This document shows, in pieces, positions 30,304 through 39,482 of a stretch of DNA of 64,000 nt (position 1 is the stretch's first letter; each line of letters begins with the position of its first letter). The stretch covers positions 19,530 to 83,529 of the forward strand of contig NZ_BMXA01000010.1 of assembly GCF_014651515.1 (NCBI RefSeq), written 5' to 3'. The notes under the pieces are model-generated. The model did no database searches, was not told the DNA's origin, and saw nothing but the letters and a program-made list of their open reading frames with translations. The DNA comes from Arenicella chitinivorans (GTDB lineage Bacteria; Pseudomonadota; Gammaproteobacteria; Arenicellales; Arenicellaceae). Made by a program: the position numbers and the translations under genes.

Positions 30304-31833
30304 ATGCTAAAAACACTCTCTAAATGGCTCTTGGGTCTGTTCGCGATACTGCTGGTACTGGTTTTATGTGTTTTGCTCTGGTTTACAAATGGTGTTGACG
30401 CAATCTACGGCGCGCACACGCAAGAGGTCGATTACACCGCCTTTGCATCGCGTAGTGAATTAGTCGCGATAAGTAATGTCAATGTGCTGTCTGAAGATGG
30501 GCAGTCTATGTTGGCGAATCGCACCGTGGTGGTGGATGGCGGTGAGATAATTTCAATCACGCAAGACGGCGTAGCCTCACACGATGCAAGACAGATCAAC
30601 GGTGAAGGCAAGTATCTGATTCCTGGGTTGGTCGATTCACATATGCACTTATTAAAGAGTCCCAATGACCTGTTGTTGTATGTGGCCAATGGTGTCACGC
30701 ATGTGCGTGATCTGGGTGGACCGACAGCGCGGTTGAGATGGCGTTCTGAAATCGAGCAGGGCGACCGAATTGGCCCCAAATTATTCGTGTCTTCACCACC
30801 GATCAACACGAAGGACCTGCTCGAGGGGGCATTCTTTGAGTTGATCACGTTCCATAAGACTACGCGTAGTGTCGAGCAGGCCGAGCGCTTAGTGAAAACC
30901 TATGCTGAGCAGGGCTATGATGCGATTAAAACCTACCACCTGGACATGCCGAGCTACCGAGCGGTGAATAAGCTGGCTTCCGAGTTAGGCGTGCCAACCA
31001 CGGGTCATTTTCCGTTGATGATGGAATTAAATGAACTCACCGTGACGCAACAAAACGAAGTGGCGCATCTGGAAGAGATCGTGCGTGTACTGATTCGCGA
31101 GTTCGGTTCCATTCATGAGCAAGGTAGTGAAGCCTTTTTCGCTCACGTCGAAGCGCGCAGTGACGCTATTATTGATGACCTATTGGCGAACGACATCACA
31201 GTGAATTCGGTATTGTGGTTCATGGAAAACATTCATGATCAGTTTAGTGACCTTGAGGCCGCGTTGAAGGATGTGGCGATCGAGTATGCGAACCCGGGCC
31301 TGGTGGAAGGCACGCAAGATTCTGATCAATACAAAGTTGGTTGGTTGCCGGGCTACAACCAGTTCGAGGCGGAGGCGGAACCGAATTCAGATGCTTTCCA
31401 TAAAAATGATGCATTCTGGCGAGCCAGAGAAACCGCGCACCACATTTTGTTACGTGCGATGGTGCGTCGAGGTGTCAACATTGTCGCTGGCACCGATTCC
31501 GGCGGTAACTTGGTGGTGCCTGGGTTCTCTCTGCATGATGAGTTAGTGTCTTTGCAACGAGGTGGCATGAGTCCCGCACAGGCGCTGGCATCGGCGACAC
31601 GCGCTCCGGCAGAACTGATGCACAGTGACGCAGGCTGGATCGCACCAGGTCGCCGTGCAGACCTCGTTTTGCTTGAGCAAAATCCGCTAGATGCGATCGA
31701 AAATACCAAGACAATTAATACAGTCATCCTCAACGGGCGCGTATTTGAGCGTGAACAGTTGGACGCGATGTTAGCCGCAGTCGTCAAGGCCAACGATAAC
31801 AGTCGAAAAATTAATATCGATCAATACCGATAG
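30304..31833 (+). CDS. membrane-anchored amidohydrolase (imidazolonepropionase-like)
   Basis: 509-aa metal-dependent hydrolase. An uncleaved N-terminal membrane helix (about 8-28) tethers the enzyme, with the catalytic part probably in the periplasm. The metal-binding HxH is His113/His115 (VDSHMHLL); later ligands are a Lys/His region (AIKTYHLDM), GHFPL, EVAHLEEI and the terminal Asp in AGTDSGGN. The C-terminal part shows the usual GRRADLVLLEQNP and VILNGRVF. The family hydrolyses amide or ester bonds, often peptidase or lactonase substrates; the substrate cannot be told here. Confidence 0.85.
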   Translation: MLKTLSKWLLGLFAILLVLVLCVLLWFTNGVDAIYGAHTQEVDYTAFASRSELVAISNVNVLSEDGQSMLANRTVVVDGGEIISITQDGVASHDARQINGEGKYLIPGLVDSHMHLLKSPNDLLLYVANGVTHVRDLGGPTARLRWRSEIEQGDRIGPKLFVSSPPINTKDLLEGAFFELITFHKTTRSVEQAERLVKTYAEQGYDAIKTYHLDMPSYRAVNKLASELGVPTTGHFPLMMELNELTVTQQNEVAHLEEIVRVLIREFGSIHEQGSEAFFAHVEARSDAIIDDLLANDITVNSVLWFMENIHDQFSDLEAALKDVAIEYANPGLVEGTQDSDQYKVGWLPGYNQFEAEAEPNSDAFHKNDAFWRARETAHHILLRAMVRRGVNIVAGTDSGGNLVVPGFSLHDELVSLQRGGMSPAQALASATRAPAELMHSDAGWIAPGRRADLVLLEQNPLDAIENTKTINTVILNGRVFEREQLDAMLAAVVKANDNSRKINIDQYR

Positions 31834-31840
31834 CTGAAAG

Positions 31841-31905
31841 TCGGGCGGAAATAGGTTGCTACCTTCGGACAATCCTTGGAGCAGGGGTAGCAACCTAAAA
31901 CCCGA
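31841..31905. repeat. long inverted repeat between convergent amidohydrolase and folE genes
   Basis: Perfect 12-bp arms TAGGTTGCTACC (31852-31863) and GGTAGCAACCTA (31886-31897), with outer TCGGG/CCCGA arms at 31841 and 31901. It lies 8 bp after the amidohydrolase stop. No T run follows, so it is a strong hairpin but not a textbook terminator. The rest of this 240-bp gap shows nothing I can name. Confidence 0.6.
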
Positions 31906-32073
31906 ATGCGGTCTCTTATGGTGGGGCCACACTCAATGACAGAGTTGTTCTCCTTGAACCGTTAGCAATAACTTACTGACGACACTTCCAGGTGTCCCTG
32001 TCGACAACAATAGTATCGACGGTGTCACCCGAGCGCCTCACCCGAGCAGGTGATTTTTCGGTATTTAAAGAGA

Positions 32074-32616
32074 TCAATTATTGATGAGTGATAAAAACTC
32101 AGAGCGCGTCGACTGGTTGTCTCGAAAGATTCCCAACATTGACGATGTTTTCATCGATGAGTTTTGTTTCTCGACGCCTCGCATCATCATACACATATGC
32201 TTGGCTTCAATCACCACGGCTACGCCTTCGGCTTCGGTTACTTGTTGGATGGTCTCGGCGATTTCGGTGGTCAACTGTTCCTGGATTTGCATCCGGCGAG
32301 CGTACATGTCGACGATTCGGGCAATTTTAGACAAACCGAGTACTTTGCCATTGGGAATGTAGGCCACGTGCGCGCGACCGATGAACGGCAGCAAATGGTG
32401 CTCACACATAGAATAGAGTTCAATGTCTTTGACGATCACCATTTCACGAGAGTCGGAAGGGAATAAGGCATTGTTAATAACCTCATCCAGCTTTTGCTCG
32501 TAGCCACGGGTCAAAAACTGCATGGCTTTGGCAGCACGTTTTGGCGTGTCTACCAGTCCAGGCCGCGTAAGGTCTTCGCCGCAGGCTTCGATTATCTTTT
32601 TGTACGCTTCTTCCAT
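32074..32616 (-). CDS. folE: GTP cyclohydrolase I (FolE1)
   Basis: Zinc enzyme that opens GTP to dihydroneopterin triphosphate, the first step of folate synthesis. 180 aa. Zinc ligands Cys71 and His74 ([11 protein letters not shown]) and Cys142 ([11 protein letters not shown]) are present; [10 protein letters not shown] is also conserved. Convergent with the amidohydrolase gene and divergent from the RND gene. It has no folate-pathway neighbours here. Confidence 0.97.
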   Translation of the reverse strand: MEEAYKKIIEACGEDLTRPGLVDTPKRAAKAMQFLTRGYEQKLDEVINNALFPSDSREMVIVKDIELYSMCEHHLLPFIGRAHVAYIPNGKVLGLSKIARIVDMYARRMQIQEQLTTEIAETIQQVTEAEGVAVVIEAKHMCMMMRGVEKQNSSMKTSSMLGIFRDNQSTRSEFLSLINN

Positions 32617-32760
32617 TTTATTTCTCGATGGTTAATTGGGTGTTTCCGCTGGGTCGGATTATGCCGCAATCAGAGTGTGGATAAAGTTAAAATATTTGAT
32701 CCGATTAGTTTTGTCGACATGACTTTATGATATCTTGCGGAGTTCACGGAGAATACTGCC

Positions 32761-35112
32761 TTGCCCAAAAACACAATGGAACAAAAATTTACTGAGTTTT
32801 TGCTGCGTTGGCGACACTGGCTCGCCATTTTAAGCGTGCTGCTGACCGCTATACTCGGCTTCGGTATCCGGGATTTATACCTCGAGTCTGACTATAAGAT
32901 ATATTTTGAGGAAGACGAACCCCAATTGGTGGCGCATGAGGCAATCCAAGACACATACACGAGTACCGATAACTTAGCCATCTTACTGCGCCCTAAAGAA
33001 GGTGATTTGTTTAACTCGCGAGTCCTGACGGCGATCTATGAACTCACCGAACACGCATGGCAGACGCCGTTCGTGATGCGAGTTGATTCGATTACCAATT
33101 TTCAGCACACCGAGGCAAATGGAGACGATCTTTTGGTGGAAGACCTTGTGCTGGCCCCGGCTGACTTGAGCGCGGACAAAATAGCCAAGGTGAAACGCAT
33201 TGCGTTAACTGAAAAGCAATTGGTTAATCGCATGGTGTCGGCGGATGGCAAAACCGCACTGGTTAATGTTAATTTGGAACTACCGCCAGAGGTGGACAAG
33301 ACTGCGGATCTGGAAACGCAAAAGGCACAACGGGCTAAACGTGATGCCTCGCATCCGGAGGTAGTGGCGTTTGGGCGCGCCGCGGTGCGGGAATTTCAAG
33401 CGCGGTATCCAGAGTTGGAAATGCATATTGCGGGTGTATCGAAGATCACCAACTCATTTAATGAATCTGCCCAGCGCGATGCATCATCACTGATCCCGCT
33501 CATGTACCTGGTCATCTTGCTGTTGTTGATCTTCTTTTTTCGCTCCATTGGCACAGTGGTGGCTACTTTGTTAGTGATTGCCTGTGCCAGTATTGCGGCG
33601 GTGGGTAGCGCGGGCTGGATCGGGTACCCGATCAACACCGTGAATGTTATGACCCCCACCATAGTACTGACCATCGCAGTATGTGATGCGGTACATTTGC
33701 TGTCGGTCTATTTGCGTGGTCTAGGTGAGGAGCTGTCGCCGTTGGAGGCCATGGCTGAAAGCTTACGACTCAACCTACAACCGATTATTCTGACCAGTAT
33801 CACCACGGCGGTGGGCTTTCTTACGCTGAACTTCTCGATTTCGCCACCGTTTGTGGAATTGGGGAATATGACAGCGATCGGCGTGATGTGGGCCATGGTG
33901 CTCACTTTTACTCTATTGCCGTCGGTCGTTATGTTACTCACGCGCAAAGGAAACATGGTGGCTGACAAGCAGCGCTGGATGAGTCGCTATGCGCACTGGG
34001 TGGTGGCGAATCGACACAAAGCACTGGTCGTGAGCATACTGAGTGCCGTTTTACTGATCTCTTTTTTACCGCGCAACCAGTTGGACGACGACCCCATTGC
34101 CTACTTTCAACGTGGTGTGCCGTTTCGTGAGTCAATCGAATTCTCAATTAAGTATCTTCCTGGGGTGAAAGACATCAATTTTACGCTGAACTGCGGTACG
34201 TCCTCGTGTGTCAGTGATCCGGATTTTCTTACAACACTCGACCAGTTTAGTCGGTTTCTGGAAGCCCAGCCCTATGTGGTGCATGTGGGTTCCTATGTTG
34301 ATGTGATTAAGCGGCTTAACCGCAGCATGAATGGAGATGATCCGGCGTATTATGCGATTCCAGAGCGAGCTGATCTGGCGGCGCAATACAATCTCATGTA
34401 CGAGATGTCGCTGCCGTATGGCTTAGACTTAAATAATCAGCTCAATCTGGATAAGTCCGCTACGAAGATCAGTGTGATTACGCAAAAGATGACCAATCTT
34501 GAGTTGATCGATCTGGCTGAACGTTCGCATCAATGGCTGAAAACAAATTATCAAGCGTCGGTAGAACCCGGTTCCAGTGTGAGTTTAATGTTTGCACATA
34601 TTGGTGCCAACAATATTCGCTCTATGTTGTGGGGCGGTCTGTTCGCAATTATTGGTGTTACCATCACCATTCTGATTGCGTTGCGCTCATTTCGTTATGC
34701 TCTGATTAGTATGATTCCGAATGCAATACCCGCTTTCATGGCGTTTGGTTTGTGGGGCCTGTTGGTCGGGCAGGTGAACATGGCGGTGGCTGCGGTATTC
34801 AGTATTTCGTTGGGTATATTGGTCGACGACACAGTGCATTTTATTTCAAAGTACCGCCGTGCTCGCCAGATCAAGGGGCTGAGTCCGGAATCGGCTATTC
34901 ATTACGCGTTTGAAAATGTGGGCTCAGCATTGATTGTGACCACAGTGGTGCTGGCCTGTGGGTTTGGCGTGCTGACCACCTCGGACTTCAATCTGAATGC
35001 GATGTCAGGGGCGCTGACTGCGATCACCATTTTAATTGCACTGATATTTGATTTTTTAATTTTACCGCCGATCTTGATGTTGTTCGACCGTGAAGCAACC
35101 ACACTGAGCTGA
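32761..35112 (+). CDS. RND superfamily / MMPL-like transporter (SSD fold)
   Basis: 783 aa with the RND layout: one N-terminal helix, a large periplasmic loop (about 40-240), a block of five to six helices with GYPINTVNVMTPTIVLTIAVCDAVHLL, then the same pattern repeated (periplasmic loop about 430-620, second block with AVFSISLGILVDDTVHFISKY). This class carries lipids or hydrophobic molecules. The start is probably the TTG at 32761, since GGAG lies 9 bp ahead; an ATG at 32776 is the alternative. The adjacent crotonase, 31 bp downstream, may be co-transcribed, which would fit lipid handling. Substrate unknown. Confidence 0.85.
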   Translation: MPKNTMEQKFTEFLLRWRHWLAILSVLLTAILGFGIRDLYLESDYKIYFEEDEPQLVAHEAIQDTYTSTDNLAILLRPKEGDLFNSRVLTAIYELTEHAWQTPFVMRVDSITNFQHTEANGDDLLVEDLVLAPADLSADKIAKVKRIALTEKQLVNRMVSADGKTALVNVNLELPPEVDKTADLETQKAQRAKRDASHPEVVAFGRAAVREFQARYPELEMHIAGVSKITNSFNESAQRDASSLIPLMYLVILLLLIFFFRSIGTVVATLLVIACASIAAVGSAGWIGYPINTVNVMTPTIVLTIAVCDAVHLLSVYLRGLGEELSPLEAMAESLRLNLQPIILTSITTAVGFLTLNFSISPPFVELGNMTAIGVMWAMVLTFTLLPSVVMLLTRKGNMVADKQRWMSRYAHWVVANRHKALVVSILSAVLLISFLPRNQLDDDPIAYFQRGVPFRESIEFSIKYLPGVKDINFTLNCGTSSCVSDPDFLTTLDQFSRFLEAQPYVVHVGSYVDVIKRLNRSMNGDDPAYYAIPERADLAAQYNLMYEMSLPYGLDLNNQLNLDKSATKISVITQKMTNLELIDLAERSHQWLKTNYQASVEPGSSVSLMFAHIGANNIRSMLWGGLFAIIGVTITILIALRSFRYALISMIPNAIPAFMAFGLWGLLVGQVNMAVAAVFSISLGILVDDTVHFISKYRRARQIKGLSPESAIHYAFENVGSALIVTTVVLACGFGVLTTSDFNLNAMSGALTAITILIALIFDFLILPPILMLFDREATTLS

Positions 35113-35143
35113 TGGCACACTCCATTCCACGAGAAGTTTGATT

Positions 35144-35962
35144 ATGATAAATGACCGTATTAGTTTAGACGTGAGCAATCATGTTGCTCACGTAAAGTTA
35201 AGCCGCCCCGAGAAGATGAACGCGCTTGACCCAGAGATGTTCGCTGCCATTCCTATGCTTGAAGAGCAGTTGCGCGCTGATAAATCAGTCCGCGTGGTGG
35301 TGCTGTCCGGTGCGGGAGACAACTTCTGTGCGGGCCTAGATAAATCGAATTTCAGCGCTATGTTGTCACCGCAGTCTGGGGATAACGTGCAAACCGCCAC
35401 CGCAGGTGGGCTTTCAGAGCGAACGCACGGTATCGCCAACGCACCGCAATACGCCGCATGGATGTGGCGCAAGCTGCCCATGCCAGTGATTGCTGCGATT
35501 GATGGCGTGGCATTGGGTGGTGGCTTACAGATTGCGCTCGGCGCAGACTTTCGCTACGCCAGTGCGACCAGTCGATATTCCATTTTGGAGCTTAAGTGGG
35601 GCATCGTTCCAGATATGAGCAGCACGCAAATAATGCGGCACATGGTGCGCGATGACATCATTCGTGAGTTGACCTACACAGCAAAAATATTCTCCGCTGA
35701 ACAGGCCAAAGAGTGGGGGTTTATTACTGATATTGTCGATGACCCGGTAGCGCATGCCATGGACATCGCGGCGCAGATTGCCGATAAAAACCCAGATGCG
35801 ATCCGTGCGGCAAAGCAAATCATTGACCGCAGTTATTATCAGTCCGAAGCTGAGGGCCTGATGACGGAGTCAGCCGCACAGGATCAGATCATCGGCACGC
35901 CAAATCAAATTGAGGCGGTGATGGCCGCCATGCAGAATCGTAAGCCGACGTTTAGTGATTAG
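35144..35962 (+). CDS. crotonase/enoyl-CoA hydratase family protein
   Basis: 272-aa crotonase-fold enzyme. Oxyanion-hole segments are GAGDNFCAGLDKSNF and DGVALGGGLQIALGADFRYA. The catalytic region reads ELKWGIVPDMSSTQ, with acidic residues placed more like dienoyl-CoA isomerases than classical enoyl-CoA hydratase (Glu/Glu). It could therefore be a delta(3,5)-dienoyl-CoA isomerase or hydratase. The ATG at 35144 is chosen. The last 11 bp overlap the convergent hydrolase gene. Confidence 0.85.
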   Translation: MINDRISLDVSNHVAHVKLSRPEKMNALDPEMFAAIPMLEEQLRADKSVRVVVLSGAGDNFCAGLDKSNFSAMLSPQSGDNVQTATAGGLSERTHGIANAPQYAAWMWRKLPMPVIAAIDGVALGGGLQIALGADFRYASATSRYSILELKWGIVPDMSSTQIMRHMVRDDIIRELTYTAKIFSAEQAKEWGFITDIVDDPVAHAMDIAAQIADKNPDAIRAAKQIIDRSYYQSEAEGLMTESAAQDQIIGTPNQIEAVMAAMQNRKPTFSD

Positions 35963-37055
35963 ACGCTGACTTCGGTGCTTCGAGTGCCGCCACGGGCACC
36001 ACCTGATGAATAAATTTTTCAACTTCTCGCCAAGCGTGGTTAGCGGAACCATAGCCGAGGTTGAATAAATGCCAGTCGTGGATTTGATCTTTCCATACTT
36101 GGAGTGTGACGTCTGAGCCCATGGCTTTTGCTCGGTTCGCGTAGCGGATTGCCTCGCCCAACAGCATCTCATTGCTGCTGGCATGGATTAGCGTTGGCGG
36201 CAGCGAACTCAAATCACCAAACACCGGCGAAGCAAGCGGATTGGCTGGATTCATGCGCAGCGTCACTAACCCAATCCAAGCACGAGCAACCGCAGGAAGT
36301 CGACTGAGGAGACCGAGTCCTTCGCCCAGCATCAGATCCGTGAGTCGATTGGATTTGATGGTTGGTGACATCATGGTCATGTCGGTTGATGGCGAGAAGG
36401 CGATCACGGCATCCGGTTGTCGCTTAGTGTGTGTTTTACTCCAGCTCGCCAGCATGAGCGCTAAATTGCCGCCCGCGGAGTCGCCAGCAACCAGCAGTGT
36501 ATCCAGGGCATGAACACCATCGACATCGTGTTGTAGCAACCATTGATACGCGATTTGCGCATCGATAATACTGGCTTTACGGCCATGTTCTGGCATCAGT
36601 CGATAATCTACCGATAGAACCGCTGCCTGCGCGAGTTTGGCGAGTTGATCACTCATTTTTCGGTGCCCTAATGGGCTGCCGAAGATAAACGCACCGCCGT
36701 GTAGAAACAGAATGCGGCGACCAGGACGGCAATTTTGAGGAATCGTCCACTCGGCCTTGACACCATCGCAAGTGACTTGCTTAAACTCACTGTCTGTCTC
36801 TAGGTCTGCAGAGATATTGTCGGCAAATTCACGCACCACGCCCAAAGCTTTCTTAATGGATCGCGTTCCACTGGCTTTCGCCCGCGTGTCTTTTAAGACC
36901 GTTACCAGTGACTTCACAGCCTGCTCATCTTCAGGGTGATTCTCGAATACATCATCGACCGCTGAGTCAAAATTGCGCATGTCCTGGCCGGATAAAACGA
37001 ACACTGCCACCAGCCAAAGTGTGAGCAGTACGGCGAAGAGAATAATCCACGTCAT
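35952..37055 (-). CDS. alpha/beta hydrolase, hormone-sensitive-lipase (HSL) family, membrane-anchored
   Basis: 367 aa. A hydrophobic N-terminal helix (about 2-22) probably anchors it. HSL signatures are HGGAFIFGS (119-127, oxyanion hole) and the nucleophile elbow GDSAGGN with Ser193. A C-terminal Asp/His pair is expected (DQIHDWHLF supplies the His). Esterase acting on short to medium acyl esters. Its 3' end overlaps the crotonase gene by 11 bp tail to tail; it lies between fatty-acid genes. Confidence 0.88.
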   Translation of the reverse strand: MTWIILFAVLLTLWLVAVFVLSGQDMRNFDSAVDDVFENHPEDEQAVKSLVTVLKDTRAKASGTRSIKKALGVVREFADNISADLETDSEFKQVTCDGVKAEWTIPQNCRPGRRILFLHGGAFIFGSPLGHRKMSDQLAKLAQAAVLSVDYRLMPEHGRKASIIDAQIAYQWLLQHDVDGVHALDTLLVAGDSAGGNLALMLASWSKTHTKRQPDAVIAFSPSTDMTMMSPTIKSNRLTDLMLGEGLGLLSRLPAVARAWIGLVTLRMNPANPLASPVFGDLSSLPPTLIHASSNEMLLGEAIRYANRAKAMGSDVTLQVWKDQIHDWHLFNLGYGSANHAWREVEKFIHQVVPVAALEAPKSASNH

Positions 37056-37103
37056 GATTGGTTCCGCAAAGGCGTTGGGTTGAAATGCTTCAAAGGGCTA
37101 ACT

Positions 37104-38117
37104 TTACCTATGATTTTGGCGGTATGCCAGCGGTGTATAACCGGTCCAAGCTTTAAAAGCGCGAATAAACGCGCTGGGTTCAGAAAAGCCAACGCGAGTT
37201 GCTATTTCTTCAATCTTCACTTTGTTTTCAAAGATCAACCCAATGGCAATATCGCGCCGGGTCTGCATTTTTATCTCCTTGAAACTCAGGTCTTCGGCCT
37301 GCAGCCGCCGATGCAGTACTTGCTGACTCATTTGAAAATGACTGGCGGCTTCCTTGAGGGTTGCGCGATAATTACCTTGTTTGATGTGTCGTTCCAACCA
37401 TTGTCGAACTTGGTCTCCGATGACGCGATAATTTTTGGGTTGGTATAGGAGGGATAAATTCGTGCCTTTGAGATAGGTATCCAATGTCTCGGGCGTTTGC
37501 ACTATTTCGAGTTCCAAGTGCCGTCTGGGGAAACAGATGCGTGAATCTTCCCCTTGGTAGCTGACGGGTGCGCCGTAAAACAGGGGGCGGTATTGATCGC
37601 TGTAGCTTGGTTCTGTGTGTACGAACTGAACCGCGTCAAGCGGTATAAATTGGCCGCCCAGCCAGCAATGAAAACGATGTACTGATGACAGAATGGCCTC
37701 GGCCATATAATTATTGATTGGTTCTTTGCCACTGAGTGGTTGCAGAATGTAGCTGACAGTCTCGTCCTCCACCTGAACCTGATGGTGATAGGCATTCTTG
37801 AACAGATTCCAAAACTTAGCAGAACGCCGCAGTGATCGGTGAATATTGCGCGCACTAATACTCGCCCGGCACATCATATTAAAACTGCCCAGCGGTTGCT
37901 TTTGTGACGTGAGTCCTAGGCACTCGTCATCTAACAGTTTCATGACCTCGATGGCAAAGGCTGCGAACGACCTTAGTGATACTTGGGTACCCGGTTTGTC
38001 CAGCGCCAATCTGGAGATGCCGTTGCGCAAAAGCAATTGATCACATTCCAAACCTTGACGCTGAGCACCTTCGAGCAGCATGGAAACAAAGCAGGTATCA
38101 ATGGTTGCGTCTTTCAT
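37104..38117 (-). CDS. AraC-family regulator (arabinose-binding-like N-domain, OruR-like)
   Basis: 337 aa. The N-terminal half matches the 'Arabinose_bd' sensor of OruR/CdhR-type regulators (GSFNMMCRASISARNIHRSLRR in pieces). The C-terminal 100 residues form the HTH_18 domain (ATLKEAASHFQMSQQVLHRR and VGFSEPSAFIRAFKAWTGYTP). Transcribed divergently from the thiolase operon with a 138-bp spacer. That spacer holds a 41-bp element repeated upstream of the acyl-CoA dehydrogenase operon, so this protein is the likely activator of both. The inducer may be an acyl-CoA or its precursor; that part is inference. Confidence 0.88.
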   Translation of the reverse strand: MKDATIDTCFVSMLLEGAQRQGLECDQLLLRNGISRLALDKPGTQVSLRSFAAFAIEVMKLLDDECLGLTSQKQPLGSFNMMCRASISARNIHRSLRRSAKFWNLFKNAYHHQVQVEDETVSYILQPLSGKEPINNYMAEAILSSVHRFHCWLGGQFIPLDAVQFVHTEPSYSDQYRPLFYGAPVSYQGEDSRICFPRRHLELEIVQTPETLDTYLKGTNLSLLYQPKNYRVIGDQVRQWLERHIKQGNYRATLKEAASHFQMSQQVLHRRLQAEDLSFKEIKMQTRRDIAIGLIFENKVKIEEIATRVGFSEPSAFIRAFKAWTGYTPLAYRQNHR

Positions 38118-38150
38118 TTGATAATTAAAGCATATTTATGCGCAAAGTTT

Positions 38151-38191
38151 GATAGAACATGTCCATTTATTCGATAGCTTCTGTCATTGAG
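38151..38191 (+). promoter_or_regulatory. shared operator, copy 1 (upstream of thiolase operon)
   Basis: Two direct TGTC-type half-sites, TGTCCAT (38160-38166) and TGTCATT (38182-38188), start 22 bp apart, i.e. two helical turns. Thirty of 41 positions are identical, without gaps, to 44259-44299. The downstream half-site overlaps a -35-like TTGAGT (38187-38192), and TAGAAT (38209-38214) follows after 16 bp. This is the geometry of class II activation by an AraC-type protein. The 5' gene of the divergent pair encodes exactly such a protein. Confidence 0.75.
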
Positions 38192-38214
38192 TGTCGAGGT
38201 CGACACAGTAGAAT
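38187..38214 (+). promoter_or_regulatory. probable promoter of the thiolase operon
   Basis: TTGAGT, 16-bp spacer, TAGAAT; 41 bp before the thiolase ATG. The poor spacing and -35 fit a promoter that needs an activator. Confidence 0.5.
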
Positions 38215-38255
38215 GGTGTGAGAATCGCGTTAACCCCAACCAAATGAGGAGTATG

Positions 38256-39464
38256 ATGAGCAACACCGCTTATATTTATGACGCCGTGCGCACACCGCGT
38301 AGCAAAGGCAAGGCGGACGGCAGTCTGCACGAGGTAAAACCAATTGACCTAGGGGCTGGGTTGTTGCGGGCGTTGCAACAGCGTCAGGATCTCGACACGT
38401 CATATGTTGACGATGTGGTCATGGGTTGTGTGTCGCCGGTTGGTGAGCAGGGAAGCGACATTGCCAAGATGATTGTTCAAAATGCGGATTGGGATGAATC
38501 AGTCGCGGGTGTGCAACTCAATCGGTTCTGCGCCTCGGGTTTGGAAGCAATTAATACTGCGGCGGCGAAAGTCGCTGCGGGCTGGGATCAATTGGTCGTG
38601 GCTGGCGGTATTGAGTGTATGTCACGGGTGCCGATGGGCTCGGACGGCGGTGCCATGGGCATGGATGCGGCCTTTGCCATTAAAGAGAGTTTTGTACCAC
38701 AAGGAATTGGTGCTGATACCATTGCCACGATTGACGGTTATTCGCGCGAAGATGTGGATGCCTATGCGTTGGAATCACAAAAGCGTGCAACGGCGGCGCG
38801 GGACAACGGTTGGTTTGATGGTTCAGTGATTCCGGTGACCGATAAAAATGGTGTCACGATTCTCCACCGTGACGATTTTATTAAGCCCAATACCACTATG
38901 GAAGCGCTTGCTGGGTTGCGCGCGTCGTTTGCTGAAATGGGTAAATATGGATTCGACGACATCGTGATGAAAAAGTACCCGCAATTGGAAGCGGTTAATC
39001 ACGTGCACACACCGGGCAATTCGTCGGGCATTGTGGATGGCGCCAGTGCCGTATTGATCGGCTCAAAACAAGCCGGACAGGATTTGGGCCTGACACCACG
39101 TGCACGCGTGGTGGCGACCGCAATTCTCTCGACTGACCCGATTATTATGCTGACAGGCCCTGGACCCGCCGCCAAGAAAGCGTTGAAAACGGCAGGTATG
39201 TCGGCCTCGGACATCGATTTGTGGGAAATCAATGAAGCGTTTGCCTCCGTGGCGTTGCGTTACATGCGTGATCTAGGCATTGAGCACGATATTACCAACG
39301 TGGTTGGTGGTGCAATCGCGATGGGGCACCCATTGGGTGCGACCGGCGGCTGCATTCTTAGCTCAATGCTCGACGAACTTGAGCGTCGCGACCTCAATCG
39401 CGGCATGTTGTCCTTATGTGTCGGTGGTGGCATGGGCATTTCAACCATAATCGAACGCGTTTAA
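38256..39464 (+). CDS. acetyl-CoA C-acyltransferase (thiolase)
   Basis: Thiolytic step of beta-oxidation (or the reverse condensation). 402 aa. Nucleophile Cys92 ([12 protein letters not shown]), His358 ([15 protein letters not shown]) and the acid/base Cys388 (SLCVGGGMG) are all present. Two adjacent ATGs (38253, 38256) follow AGGAG; the second gives the family start ([14 protein letters not shown]). First gene of an operon with the FadJ-like protein 18 bp downstream. Resembles FadI/FadA-type degradative thiolases more than PhaA biosynthetic ones, but the chain length cannot be read. Confidence 0.93.
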   Translation: MSNTAYIYDAVRTPRSKGKADGSLHEVKPIDLGAGLLRALQQRQDLDTSYVDDVVMGCVSPVGEQGSDIAKMIVQNADWDESVAGVQLNRFCASGLEAINTAAAKVAAGWDQLVVAGGIECMSRVPMGSDGGAMGMDAAFAIKESFVPQGIGADTIATIDGYSREDVDAYALESQKRATAARDNGWFDGSVIPVTDKNGVTILHRDDFIKPNTTMEALAGLRASFAEMGKYGFDDIVMKKYPQLEAVNHVHTPGNSSGIVDGASAVLIGSKQAGQDLGLTPRARVVATAILSTDPIIMLTGPGPAAKKALKTAGMSASDIDLWEINEAFASVALRYMRDLGIEHDITNVVGGAIAMGHPLGATGGCILSSMLDELERRDLNRGMLSLCVGGGMGISTIIERV

Positions 39465-39482
39465 CCAAACAGGATAAAACTC

